A program made the position numbers and the translations under genes. Below the pieces are notes generated by a model. The model made no database searches. It was given only the letters and a program-made list of their open reading frames with translations, and had not been told where the DNA came from. Source: Liolophura sinensis (Eukaryota > Mollusca > Polyplacophora > Chitonida > Chitonidae). From it: 64,000 nt of DNA. The DNA is taken from positions 34,565,979 to 34,629,978 of the forward strand of contig NC_088302.1 in the NCBI RefSeq assembly GCF_032854445.1, given 5' to 3'. Shown here piece by piece: positions 10,580 to 22,878 of this stretch; within the stretch, counting starts at the first letter, position 1, and the number at the start of each line of letters is the position of its first letter.

Positions 10580-13500
10580 ATGCATTGTTACCACTTCTTA
10601 TTCATGGCGGGGTGTTGGCTGATGCATTGCGTCCACGATACCTTCGAATCCAGACCATCACATGCTGCTGCGTCGCATGGAGCCATTCATCTACTCGACC
10701 TCACTTTCTCCCAGTGTCGAAATGTAAGAAGAGGATATTACAAATGGAAACGTTGCCCAAGTCGCAACATACCAAAGGCATTCTGCCCTCTCGTTAGGTG
10801 CCCAGCCCTTACCTGCCTAGAAAAATCCTTCCTCAAGACCGAGCATGAAATCAAGGCATTGAGGACATCTTTGAGGCGACCCGGTTCACAGGTGAGGGTA
10901 CGAAAAGTGAACCCTGGGAGTAAGATTACAGTACATCAGGTAAAAGCGAAACCACCGTTCAACAGAAGGCATCCAAATACGTCAATAAAGAAGAATAATT
11001 CCCAGGCTCTGCTGTCAAAACCAACAGTGACAAAGCGTCACATCAGCAGGGGTGCCAGCATGGGGTGCAACAAGTAAGATTTAACATCAATGGATATTTT
11101 TACCTAATTCTGTTTAACCCATAGTGTTTTGGGGCGAGTAATTTTCTACTATGCCAGCATTTACTTGAACAGCTATAATGAAACCCTAACTGAGGTAAAT
11201 TGACACGAGGACGTATTTCACCGGTTAAGTGTCACCATTTGCCAGTTATCACACTGTCGTCGCTGTTCTCGTTTTCCTCTGAATGCTGTACGTCTTTAAT
11301 TATCAGTGATGTCTTTTTTTATTACAGTTGCCATATACACCCATGCACCCCATTTCACCTCTCCGCAAATCATCTGGCGATAAAAGTAGAAAGTTTACGT
11401 AAAAAATTTGAAGCACAGTGACTTCACATATTCTCTTTAGCTGCTAATCATGTCCTCACTGCTATTTTTCAACCACTCTCTCCACAATCATCTAAGATAT
11501 AGGAAAGGAAGAAAAGTTTATTTAAAAAAAAACACTCAAATACACTGACGTTGCCTATAAGTTTTAGCTGCCAAACGTTCTCTGATTGCTATATATTCAT
11601 GCGTTCAACGTGAATATATGTTTAGTACTTCATCAAAAGCCGGCCGTAGAACCCCAGTGGCTTCCTCTCCGGCCGCTGTCGTATAAGTGAAATATTCTTG
11701 AGTACGGTGTAAAACACCAATCAAATAAATAAATAGAACCCCAGTGTTCGTTTGCTTTTTGTTCACTGTAAACAAAACTATATAAAATTTTTAAAAAAAA
11801 ACATCATTAAAACCATATCTGGAATCTGTATGAAATGGTCTTTCATCTGATGCCCACTTTAGTTTCTCCTTTGATTGGTCAATGAGAGATTTCAATGGCG
11901 ACACAAAAAAGGCTCGAACTCAGGTAAGATCAAGTGTGTGGTGACCGCTCATTCACCTAAATATACATACGCTGTATTAAAAGCGGGAAAGAGTTTTACA
12001 AGTTTCTCATAATTAAGACACCCAATATAACGAAAGTGTGATAATTGACAAATGGTCATACACGTAACCTGTCAAATTGTGGCCTCTGATCAATTTACCT
12101 AAGCTGTAGGGTTTTATTGTAACGAATCATGCAAATGCTTAAATACATGTATATAGTACATATAGCATGTTAAATGCATCGCCTCTGACTCTTTGGCTTA
12201 AGAAGAATGCCTTATGACCTTTAATATTCACGAATAAATGAAATGACCTCAGAATAAAACTGGGCATTGATCGTCCTGGGGACAACGACCGACAGGGTTT
12301 ATGGCGCCTGGAGCATCTTGAGGCAACTGCACTGAAGCATTCGATCGGATTCTGGTTTTGGTCCCTCAACGCGGGCATGCGATCACTCACCTGCTGACTC
12401 AGCAGTTGCTCGGAGTTGAACGTGTTATACTTTTCTGTGACTCAAATCATTCAGTTATGACCTAGCCGTGCTTGCTTCCAGTTGGTTACAATTGTTCACA
12501 ATCGCTAAGTTTTTCGACATAAGTATGGCTTTGTCTAGTTTGACCCAGTTGCTTATGATCTCAAGTCGAAGCACGCGCGGCTTTCAGTGAAACTATTTGT
12601 GTAGCGTATCGACTTTGACATGTTGAGGGCAAGAGGCTAAAATACCGAGATCCTTGTTAGAAAATTTTAGATTTAGTACACATTTGCATGTATTTCTGAA
12701 GGCCAATTAAATTGGAAAGTACGTTCTGCCCTTCTTATGATATTTCCAAATATACGTCCACATGTATAAGGGTGTAGCAGTTGCCAACTGAAACAAAACT
12801 GTTTCCAAAGCGCGTCGCCTCTGGTTTTGTTTTTGTTTTGTTTTTTTTTGTTTGTTTTTTTTTTTGTTTTTTTTAAACATCAGTTAGCACAATAAAGAAC
12901 TTAGAAAGTGTATAAAATAAGAATTTAGGATTGATACATGCATATAGAAGCAGTCAACAGTTTTCAATTCTGGTGACGGAAAGACGCACCGGCACGAAAT
13001 GTTCTACGCAGTTAAATTAAATCAGTATCAAAATCATGTGCCATGCTAGTTCATCATTTGTCGATAATCAAACCCTGTATCTCAGCTGCGCTTTGATTGC
13101 AGCCGTCCATATATCACCATATGTGGCGATCTTTGTTCAACACGAGGTAAGTACAGCCTCTAGCCGCGGGTTACGCGCAATTAGACACAATTAAGAAGCA
13201 GCAGAGTTTGACGTTAGGTCAACTTGACTTACATCACTCCTAATTCTGTTAATTTTATAATCAAAACATCTCTAAGTATACCGTACACAAGGTTATCTTA
13301 ACATTTGCTTGACACACATCTTGCCACTGTAGCTAGACGCCCGGTGTAAGAGGTCATTCGGCTGTTCTTCTGCTTGCCATTTCTCCTTTACGAGTCGTTC
13401 TGAAATCTTATGCACAATATACAGCGGGTAAATGAATAGTTATAGGGAATATAAGGGCGGATAACTTTAGCAGGGATTGTTGCGTTTAGCTTGAAGTTAT

Positions 13501-15517
13501 ATAATACTATAGCTTTGCATCGCGATTAGTCCAATAAAGTTTGCTTCAGGGTTGTCTTGATGGGTCTTCTCAGGACCTGATCGCTTTAATGCGTGCAAGT
13601 AAAATAGTCTTGCGTGAAGACGTTGTGCAATGAATAAATAAATAAATAGGAAAAGAGTGTGAATATTGTACAGATGGTGCATACTGTAGAGTGGGACATC
13701 AGCAATTGTCAGCTCGAGAGAAGTGATATAACTTGTCGAGAGCTGACAATTCCTGTTGTCCCACCCCGACAGCATGCACCATATGTTTTATTACACCGGG
13801 AAAAAAAACAGTACCTTTTCGAGTTGTACTCTAAATCGCCGAATTAGTACGTCGTTAAAGGAGCTATAACCATCGTTCAGTTGTTTACTTTACGAACAAG
13901 AAGACACCAGAGAGCTCTTAAAAAGGAAGATAACTACTGTGGAATAGACGCACGTGGTCGTTCGATCATGGGATAATACTTTGTCAGAGTGACGTTGCAC
14001 TCCTTGGCGCGCGTGATCTTTGTACGTCATGTTTTGCGGAATATCATGTGACTGTCTCTCGACCGATAAAACCCGAGAATCACCCAGTGAGGTATAATAA
14101 AGTGTACCTTATGGAGGTATATTTTTGTAACCGATTAACTAATGAGATTAGGACCAGTGTTAATTGGTTGTATAAATCTTGATTCCTTTTCCCTGTACAG
14201 CCAACTGTTAATTGAGTATGGTGACGACGTAACAATTATAGATGAACTGACGGGGAATGAGTACAGACTGGTGTCAACAGAGTGCGGATCGCCCCATTAC
14301 CAACCCGTCTACACAGGCGGCTGTGAGTAAGTACTGGTGAAGTGCCCGTTGAGAAGATTTGTGACGTCATTTTTGCTTAATGTGCATACACAATTTATAG
14401 AGAGTTTGATCCTTTATAGTATTGAAATACATGTCAGACACAACTCCTTACAGCGCATGCGTCCCTCTCTACTTTCGCTTTGCATCACTGGCACCTCTTT
14501 TTAATCTTTAGTCCAGGTGCTTGACCTAACTGACATTAAGGATAATTGCTCTCAAGGTAGCTTTCTGATTGGCTGCTGGCAAACCTCTCTTTCAATCATT
14601 ACAGCCTCGTTTTCGTTTACAGGTCAGCTATTTATGAACCAAGGTTTTGGGAAATCCTTCACTGACATATATGGCCATACAGCGTACAACTATTAGTAGT
14701 CTGTCATCGTTATCAGATTCATCCTCCATGACCTGACATCTGTCTTTAAAGCTAAAACAAATCTGCATGTGCAAAAAATCAAAAGTGAGGAATGTAGAAT
14801 TTAATTCCCTTCAACCCAAACCGGTTCATTGTTTTAAGGTGTATTTGGATAACATTGATGTATTAATTGGTCAACGGGATACCGAAAATCTATCATTTTC
14901 GGAATTATTCCCTACTTGAAGAAGGCAAAATTGACTCAATTACATTCCGCGAGGTTGTCATGGGTGTGTTGCCCATCATGTTCACGTAGGCCTACATATC
15001 CGTCACATGTGTCAAACCTAGAAGGCATTGCTCAGTGCGAAAGTGAAGCCCACTCTCCGAGCATAGGCCCTGCCACAGCACAGCAATGTTTCTGATAGAA
15101 GAATGCTCAAACTGTCGCGCTCTATCGCGCTATGATTTCTGCGTCACTGGCCTGAGAATATCTCAGCCAATGAAACAGCAGCAAGTTAAGCAACAGAAGT
15201 AGTCAGCACTGAACCTACATTATGTTGTCAGATCAGTGGAGGTAATTGCCTAATTTGCATACCAAGATTTTAGCAATGAAATGTATGTGAAAAAACTGTT
15301 TCACTGTCCTTTTCAGGGATCCTTTTGAAGGAATGAGGGTGCATTACCTATTCTTCATGTGTTGCTTACGATTTTTTTCAGACATGATACATGCTGTAAT
15401 GGCGACGGTAACTGCTATGAGGTGCTACATGAACTGCCTTACCTGGTCTGGGAAGGAGCCCGGTCTGTGGTAAAGTGGCTCAATGTAATCTTGTACTGCC
15501 AGTGTTCAAATGGGTAG
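10580..15517 (+). CDS. Secreted cystine-knot-like protein, copy 1 (intact)
   Basis: Three exons: 10580-11073, 14201-14326 and 15382-15517, joined in phases 2 and 2, giving 251 residues. Residues 1-20 look like a signal peptide. Residues 46-79 hold five cysteines with a C-P-x8-C-xxVRCPxxx-C-LE pattern, followed by a strongly basic linker with possible furin-type sites (RR 99-100, RR 129-130, KR 152-153). The last 60 residues contain C193, C206, C211-C212, C218 and a terminal C246-x-C248. The order CC, NC and a final CxC recalls the PDGF/VEGF module (RCxGCC ... C ... CxC), and also other cystine knots such as Spaetzle, trunk or IL-17; I cannot decide between them. Gene structure is strongly supported by the second copy at 22293-28599, which keeps the exon borders. 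The function is unknown; an extracellular ligand released by proteolysis is an inference. Confidence 0.72.
11640..11736 (+). mobile_element. Type A SINE fragment
   Basis: Holds the 3' part of the type A SINE (GGCTTCCTCTCCGGCCG, then TAAGTGAAATATTCTTGAGT and AAAACACCAATCAAATAAAT). It lies in intron 1 of the cystine-knot gene and lacks the tRNA head. Confidence 0.8.
12823..12874. repeat. T-rich (GTTT)n low-complexity tract
   Basis: About 50 bases of G/T only, mostly GTTTT and T runs, inside intron 1 of the cystine-knot gene. Confidence 0.8.
13674..13782. repeat. 109-bp near-perfect hairpin
   Basis: Left arm 13674-13723 (starts ATGGTGCAT, contains GTGGGACATCAGCAATTGTC) pairs with right arm 13732-13782 (ends ATGCACCAT), leaving a loop of about 8 bases. 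Mismatches are few and scattered. It sits in intron 1 of the cystine-knot gene. It could be a short palindromic MITE or the precursor of a small RNA; nothing in the sequence decides this. Confidence 0.8.
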
Positions 15518-16127
15518 TACTTAAGGGAAGGAGCAAGGGACATAAAGATGCTAAGTGAAATAACCATACCACTGAAGGAACTTTGGACTCACAACTTTGG
15601 TGGTCTGTAGAGCTTATAACTTGGGGTTCCTCCCTCTTGAGATTTTCACATGATGGCCCTCTCGCATATACCGGAAGTTACGGGTATAGCTTGGCAGTTG
15701 ACACGAAGTGTAGGCGTACATGAGAATTCGAGGAATACTGGAGGTTTCAGTTAAAAAAAATCAAATGGACATACCACTTTTCTTATGAATTAATTGTCTT
15801 TTGGACCTTTCTTTGTTGCAATAATCACACGTGCAAATAGTTAATTTAGATCAAACGATTTATCATTTGTGAACCGTTATGAAATGCTATTCCCCCAACT
15901 TCCGGTGTAGTCACGAACTCCACCATGTGGGACTCCCACTCGTTTGTATATAAATGCCTGTAAAAAGGCAGTGTAGTAAGTTACCGAAAGGATGACAATA
16001 CCCCCTCACTCCACCACGCACACCCCACTAAAACTCGGCCCATTTTTTGTATATATACCACAGAAAGGCATTTATGTATACATGTAGAGCCACAGTGCGA
16101 ATCAAGTAGCGTAATGGCTTCTCCTCA

Positions 16128-16290
16128 TGTTACTGTCGACAGGAACCTACACGTTCCCCCGGGCTCTGTCCGTTTTCCTCCCACCATAATGCTGGCTTAC
16201 CTTAGATATAACTGAAATATTCTTCAATCGTAGTTAAACACCAATCAAATAAATAAATAAATAAATAAATAAATAAGCAAATAAATATAA
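16128..16290 (+). mobile_element. Type A SINE 3' fragment
   Basis: Contains CCCCCGGGCTCTGTCCG, CCTCCCACCATAATGCTGGC and AACACCAATCAAATAAATAA, ending in a long (AAAT)n tail. The tRNA head is missing. Confidence 0.85.
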
Positions 16291-16854
16291 ACCTTTAGAG
16301 GTAGAATTCTTTCGATTTATACACCACAGATTCATGCAAAACTTTGTTATCTAAGCCTGTTTAATAAATATAGCGCCCATTTCATTGGGTAAGTTGTATT
16401 TGAGTACCAGTACGGATCGTTCAATTCAATTTGACGCTTCTTGAGCATATGACGGTAGTTTTTACGGGAACACCTTATGCGAGAACAAAATAAGGAAACA
16501 ACGAAGGTAGAAAGGCGGAGCACATATAAGAGTGATGTGGAACTACACCTTTAAGTAGGCAATTATTATATATAATAACTGTAGGAGGCTTCAATGATAC
16601 ACGCAAGCCTACGTGTATTTAGGCCTATGGTGTAATCTCATGTCCAGTTATATAGACCTATATCTTGCAGATGAAACATTCTATTAATTGTTCATTTACA
16701 TGTATAAGCCATACTTCTGTATCCGTTTCAAATAAATGTGTTTCTTTTATAATTGTATTGTTTGGTCAGGTATATGTACAACCCTTGTTTCTGTATTCGT
16801 GTCAAATAAATGAGTTTGTATAAGGTCCAGGCTGTCTGAGAAAAGGCTCCTATA

Positions 16855-16995
16855 TATAGCCTTTGACCACTGAGTTCGCGGTTTCGAATCCAGTTTCGGC
16901 TAATTACGCCGGGACCTAGTGTCAAGAGATTTGTCAGGCCTCTTTTTGTGTGAGATAGTTTCCCTGAGCTTCCCCAAGCCGTAAACTCAGTAGCC
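16855..16995 (+). mobile_element. Possible fourth tRNA-SINE fragment
   Basis: A B-box-like GCGGTTTCGAATCCAG is followed by a body not shared with types A-C (CGCCGGGACCTAGTGTCAAG) and a TGAATCAATCAAAC end. There is only one copy here, so the family is tentative. Confidence 0.35.
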
Positions 16996-17216
16996 TAATA
17001 CTGTAATCGGATGAATCAATCAAACAGAAGTACTTTTGTCATCTGTATTTCTCGAATCAATAGTCCGAATAGAATAAGCCTAGTGTTTTGCTTTTCTCCT
17101 TTTACATGATAAAGATGGGTTTTTTTTTAATTTCACCATGCAGCTATAAATATTTATACAACTTTCTACCAATAGCACGTTATTACTATTTGTTTGTACT
17201 TAACACATTCACATTT

Positions 17217-17250
17217 CTTGTACGTGAAACACACACGTTTCACGTACAAG
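17217..17250. repeat. Perfect 14-bp inverted repeat
   Basis: CTTGTACGTGAAAC, six-base spacer ACACAC, then the exact reverse complement. No U-rich context marks it as a terminator, which would not be expected in an animal anyway. Confidence 0.9.
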
Positions 17251-17599
17251 TTCACGTATCACCTGTAGGCGCACCTTCATAATTATTTGTCCCTACATCA
17301 TCCCTGATTTCCTATTGCCATTGGCTGATCAGATGGGTTAAAATTTAGACATACCCTTGTCAGAGCTTCGGCCATGCCCACAAGGGCTATATGAGATTTA
17401 AAACCTGTGCAGCTGAAAAATACATCGGCGGGTTTCCTTTTCACAGCAGGTGAACAGGCCTGCGGTTCAGGGTTAAAATTTCACACCCATGGTTTAAATC
17501 CCCCTATATCCTTCTCAACACGTGCATAACTTGTATTACGTGCAAGTTTGTACAAATTTCGGTGAGTTAAAACGCAGCTACTTCGGTGTCCTTCACGTA

Positions 17600-17768
17600 T
17601 AGAAGTGGAAGATGGGGTGTACTCTCAGTATAAGTCTGATATCTGCTTAGATGATTCTAGAATGTATTCTGTTATTGTAGCAGATTGTCCTGCTGAGTAT
17701 TACACGCAAGTTTTATCAACTCCACACAACGATTCTATTACACTAAACACGATATTATGTTGAAAGAA
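17600..17768. mobile_element. MITE family 1, degraded copy
   Basis: Contains the family's marker words TCTAGAATGTATTCTGTTAT and GTAGCAGATTGTCCTG and an inner part resembling ACACGATATTATGTTGAA; the ends are eroded. Similar sequence recurs at 30785, 31160, 33510, 33868, 59590 and 59950. Confidence 0.5.
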
Positions 17769-17997
17769 CATTGTGGGGGAACAGTTCGAACGGGTCTGGC
17801 CGAAAAGGGGAGGGGGGGGGTGCTCTAAGCCGGGCCAAAGAAGCCATACAATATCTGTGTTCATATCACCTTCCTCATACTGTGGCGAGACAGTTCACCA
17901 GGCTCGGGACACTTCGGTTCACCGTGTTCCGTGCAAGATCCATGATGACGACGGAACATAACTTTGTTCTTAAATTAAATTTAAGAAGACTTAATTA

Positions 17998-18600
17998 GAC
18001 TTAAATGAGTTAAAAAGGCAATACGGTCTCCTCCAGCCATAAACGTGACCGCCGTCTTATAAGTAAAAATTTCTTGAGCACAACAATAATCAGCAAACCA
18101 TCAATCAATCTAAGGTAGGCGGAGCGTTGCTGGCAAATTTGTCTAACGATGTGTTGTTTTCGTCGCAGTCGCTGCTTCAGGCACGAGGTCATGTAGTTCC
18201 CATTAGTTACTTTGACACGTGTTCACCCAGATCGTGCATGTAGAAGACAATGAACGTAGATATAGGGCATTAAACATGTATCTCTTGGACATTGAACACG
18301 GATATATAGGACACTGAACATGGATATATAGGACACTGAACATTGGTATTTAGGACACTGAACATGGGTGTATAGTACACTGAACAACGATATATAGGAC
18401 ACTTTCATAGACAAGCTGTGTGTACGTCAATATATATGCTGCAATCTGGTGGCTGATAGACAAGCTGTGTGTATGTGTTCTCCTATGTTGTGGTTGGGCG
18501 ACTTGTTGACAAGCTTACATGTGCATCTACGCTATGGTTGGGCGGCTGATAGACTATATATATGCTGCAATCTGGTGGCTGATAGACAAACCGTGTGTAC
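17998..18600. repeat. 0.6-kb duplicated segment, left copy
   Basis: Nearly the same as 20508-21100, in direct orientation 2510 bp apart. It contains a SINE type A tail remnant (near 18030-18085), a short tandem repeat of about 20 bp built on GGATATATAGGACACTGAAC (18296-18400) and blocks of GCTGATAGACAA. Peptides predicted across it are repeat artefacts. Confidence 0.9.
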
Positions 18601-18889
18601 GTCTATATATGTGCTTGCTCATACTGTGGCGACACAGTTCACCAGGCTCGAGACACTTCGGGGGTGTTCACCGTGTTCCGTGCAAGATCCATGATGACGA
18701 CGGAACATAACTTTCTTCATTTGGCATAGAAACATAGTCTTTGTTTGATAGGTTTTTTTTCATGTATCCTTTAACATTTCAATATAATTCACTGAGGAAA
18801 TATAAAAGCCTGTTCTTGAATAATTTGACGCCAACGGGTGAAGGGATCGCATATTCAGAATTGAAAAGACTATAAATTTTGAATTCTAG

Positions 18890-19245
18890 GGTCTGCATTT
18901 TCGGGTTTGAGGTTTTTTTTTTCCTTTTTATAAGCAGACGAAAAAAAAGACATAACTCCCAGAAAAAGATCTCGGGCGTCGAGATAGTATGCTAATCGCA
19001 TTACGTTTTGCGTTGTTGAAACACTCATATATGTGACTATCATTGGATGATTATCTCGGGGTTCGAGATAACTTAGACGGGCGCCGACATAACCACCCAA
19101 TCATTTGGCCGCAGGTATCGCGATTTAAACGAAATCAGAACCAAGTTGTAATTCGACTGGCTAATTATCTCGGGGCCCGAGATCTTTTTCTGGGAATTTC
19201 TTTATTTTCCGTCTGCTTTAAAAAAAATAAAAAAATTTAAACCGA
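18890..19245. mobile_element. Fold-back MITE with long terminal inverted repeats
   Basis: Arms of roughly 90 bp: the left at about 18912-19006 (TAAGCAGACG, then CCCAGAAAAAGATCTCGGGC) and the right at about 19148-19235 (GGGCCCGAGATCTTTTTCTG, then CCGTCTGCTTTA). The central part carries a further GATTATCTCGGGGTTCGAGA motif. No transposase reading frame is present, so this is a non-autonomous element. I could not fix a target-site duplication. Confidence 0.75.
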
Positions 19246-20124
19246 TCTCTCTTTTTTTTTTGGCTGGGGGAGGGGTGAGGCTGCTTTAGAAAAGGAAAAA
19301 CCCCGACCCAAAATTGGAAAAAATAAAATAGGCACAGGTAAAAAAACAGAAAAGCGCCATATTGGGACTAGTGACGTCACTTCAGGTTTTTGTGACTTAG
19401 CACACATAGGCTACTAAATTTCACCACTGTAAATGCATATACAAGTATACATAGATCTATTAATGCATTCGTGGGATTGCTCATGAAACGAACTATTTTA
19501 AGCAAAAAAACATGAATGTGATGTCACTGATACCCTCTGGGTCAAAGAAAACCACGATAGAATCTGATTTTTAAACACCCCTTCACTCGCGACTGGAAAA
19601 ATCCTTAAAAATACACTGAACTGTTTTCCTGGATGGTGTTTAATGGTATTTTATCTGATACATATTTCATTTGTGTTTGCACTGATTCCCTTTTCCCCAT
19701 ACTTTAAGTTCTTTGTTTCTAATAATAAATTTTCACTAGAAAAACCTTGAACCACGGGAAATCATTAGAAAATGTTAAAAGTTTCGAATGAAACTAGAAC
19801 AATTCAACAAAATTGAAATGTTAGAGCTGTTAATCCGTTTTAAGTCGAAAGGCAAAAATTTTATCAAGTAGAACGTGACCTATATATATTTTCCTTTCAA
19901 AAAGACTGCTTTGTTCATCGATCAAGACGTTGAAATAGTGACAAACTCAGTTTTCTTTAAGTAAACGTTTAAATAATATTTCAAATAACAATGGCTTAAA
20001 ACAATAAAAGAATCCTAAATATTTTGGAGTCACTTTCCTTGTAAACCACCTCCCCTTTTGCCACTCTAAGTATAGATTATATAATCTTATTTACGAAAGC
20101 GTTGAACGCCTCGCGCAATATGTG

Positions 20125-20190
20125 GGTGGCCACTGTCGTGTAAGTGAAATATTCTTAAGTACGTCGTAAAATAAATAAATAAATAAATAA
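20125..20190 (+). mobile_element. Type A SINE tail fragment
   Basis: Only the last part remains: GTGTAAGTGAAATATTCTTA, then an (AAAT)n tail. Confidence 0.7.
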
Positions 20191-20507
20191 TTATATGCCA
20201 CCATACATTTCCGCATCTTATGACCGAGTACTCATGTAACTAATGAAGTGGCTCCTGGTTTTAGTTTCGTTTAGTACACTACCACAACGAAAAAAGTCGT
20301 CGTATCATCTGACACTGAAAGTTGTAAAAATGCCTACATTTATTTCTTTCTGAACTTTCTAATACTTGTATTTAAATCATTGAACTTTGAATTCAGGGTA
20401 GGTGGGGAATCGCTGTCTCAAATGGTTAGGCCGACCAAGTCAATAACCCAAGCAATGAGATCACGTGCTCTATTCCTGCTCTCGCTTTTTCGGCGACGAC
20501 TTAAATG

Positions 20508-21100
20508 AGTTAAAAAGGCAATACGGTCTCCTCCAGCCATAAAAGTGACCGCCGTCTTATAAGTAAAAATTTCTTGAGCACAACAATAATCAGCAAACCA
20601 TCAATCAATCTAAGGTAGGCGGAGCGTTGCTGGCAAATTTGTCTAACGTTGTGTTGTTTTCGTCGCAGTCGCTACTCCAGGCACGAGGTCATGTAGTTCC
20701 CATTAGTTACTTTGACACGTGTTCACCCAGATCGTGCATATAGAAGACAATGAACATAGATATAGGGCATTAAACATGTAGGCCTATCTATTGGACATTG
20801 AACACGGATATATAGGACACTGAACATGGATATATAGGACATTGAACATTGGTATATAGGACACTGAACATGGGTGTATAGTACACTGAACAACGATATA
20901 TAGGACACTTTCACAGACAAGCTGTGTGTACGTCAATATATATGCTGCAATCTGGTGGCTGATAGACAAGCTGTGTGTATGTGTTCTCCTATGTTGTGGT
21001 TGGGTGACTTGTTGACAAGCTACATGTGCATCTACGCTATGGTTGGGCGGCTGATAGACTATATATATGCTGCAATCTGGTGGCTGATAGACAAACTGTG
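20508..21100. repeat. 0.6-kb duplicated segment, right copy
   Basis: Direct copy of 17998-18600. It differs by scattered substitutions and a few small indels, and continues on its right into a longer minisatellite (20940-21295) than the left copy has. Confidence 0.9.
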
Positions 21101-21295
21101 TGTATGTGTCCTCCTATGTTGTGGTTGGGCAACTTGTTGACAAGTTACATGTACATCTACGCTATGATTGGGTGGCTCATAGACAAACTGTGTGTATGTG
21201 TTCTCCTTTGTTGTGGTTGGGCGGCTGGTTGACAAGTTACATGTACGCTACGCTATGGTTGGGTGGCTGATAGACAAACTGTGTGTAGGCCTACA
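20940..21295. repeat. Minisatellite, unit about 80-125 bp
   Basis: Irregular tandem repeats of GCTGATAGACAA, CTGTGTGTATGTGTTCTCCT, TGTTGTGGTTGGGC, TTGTTGACAAG and CTACGCTATGGTTGGG. About three units are visible. Confidence 0.8.
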
Positions 21296-22615
21296 TCTAT
21301 ATCTATAAACGGAAGGCTAATGAACCATATTTACTGTAATCGGGCTGTGTTATAAAGCGTGGGCAAGAGTTTTGTATTAACACTGTCCTGACACAAAAAG
21401 GGTACATAAAATTCAATCCACACTTTCGCCGTCCGGTTTGTCATGCGCACTGCGATTTAAAAGTGCACTGAAATTACAAACCTGATACATGAAAAGATTC
21501 AAGAAGATTTCACTTATTTGGAAACTTCTTGTTCGAGTTCAATATACCTGATCGATGAAGAAGGAGAGCGCATCCTCTCTAACATCCACTGACAACATCG
21601 ACAACGCCGTCCTCCCATAAAGCTACATACTCGGTCGTCGCAGCTAAACAAAATGTTACACCCCAGCTATAATGGTATATCTGACCACACCTCCGAAGAC
21701 TGATGAAGCATAACAGCTACATGGATCTAAGTTGCCTTGATCCCCGCAACTGGCAGAGCTTGCCGGACCATAATCAAGGCGGTACCTTTTCCCGCTCGCA
21801 GCAGTGATTCGGACCAGAGCTCAAATGATCATTCTCTTGGAATGCGGTAAGACGTTTCCAGAATGCATGTCCACAAAACGTCATCTCTGTCATACACCTG
21901 GACAAATTGCTAACGCAACAAAACCAGGTTTTTAAATGGAGCAGGCTCTGACTTTTAAGTTGGTTTGGAGCCATCTTAATGGAAGATCAGCATTTTGCCA
22001 AACCTAACTTCAGAGCGCTCTCTTGACTGACTGTCATTGACGTCGAACAAGTGTCTTTGCTCTGAAATGCTCAGTACTTGTGTATATGCTGCTTTGTAGA
22101 TAGTGTCATCACATTTTAACATAAGTATGTAACTGTCTATTTCAGTTGTACATTCCTGCGTTGAGAATGAGGCGATGTCATGTTTTAATGCTTCTGGGAT
22201 ATATGTGGTCAGGGTAAGACCTGACCATGAGAAGACCGAAATCGAATCGTCTGGGGCATCCAACTTAAACATGTTTGTATTCTAAACATGTAAGCCTACC
22301 ACCTGCCTGCTCAACGGAGCCCAGGCAGAACTACACGAACACTTACTGTCCGAAGTTTTTCACCCTAAATTCCAGATGCCACATTGTTCGGTGTCCCACA
22401 TATATCTGCCTTGAGACATCCTTCTTTGGAACGGAAGCTGAGACTCGCTCCTCGTTTGATGTTGGAGTGGAGTTTCGGAAAAGCCACCAAGAAATGACAA
22501 ATAGCGCAAGAGGGAAGGAATGAAGGCACAAGCTTGCAGCAGAGAGCAAAGCATCGCCTTGGGATGCGAAAAGTATGTACTCCATTCTTAAAAATGTTAT
22601 CATTTTACTGAAAGG

Positions 22616-22866
22616 GACTCCGTGACTAAGTTGGTTAGCACTCTAGCGCAGCGTAATGACCCAGGTGCTCCTTACCAATGCGGAGCCAATGGGAGTTCAA
22701 GTCCATCTCATTTTGGCTTCCTCTCCGGCTGTACGTGGAAAGGTCTGTCAGCAACCTGCGGATGGTACTGGGTTTCCCTCGGGCTCTGCCCGGTTTACTC
22801 CCACCATAATTCTGGCCCGCTGTCATATCAGTGAAATATTCTTGAGCACGACGTAAAACACCCCGT
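22616..22866 (+). mobile_element. Type A tRNA-SINE, nearly full length
   Basis: Starts with the tRNA-like head GACTCCGTGACTAAGTTGG (A box) and TGGGAGTTCAAGTCC (B box), followed by the usual body (TTGGCTTCCTCTCCGGC, GTCAGCAACCTGCGGATGG, AAATATTCTTGAGCACGACG). It is the best-preserved head of this family in the window. It lies in intron 1 of the broken cystine-knot copy. Confidence 0.9.
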
Positions 22867-22878
22867 CTTCTAAATATA

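Noticed and set aside
18223-18414. Cys/Ser/Tyr-rich repeat peptide (also 20723-20920)
   Set aside because: Translation of a tandem repeat of about 20 bp; no start context or signal peptide.
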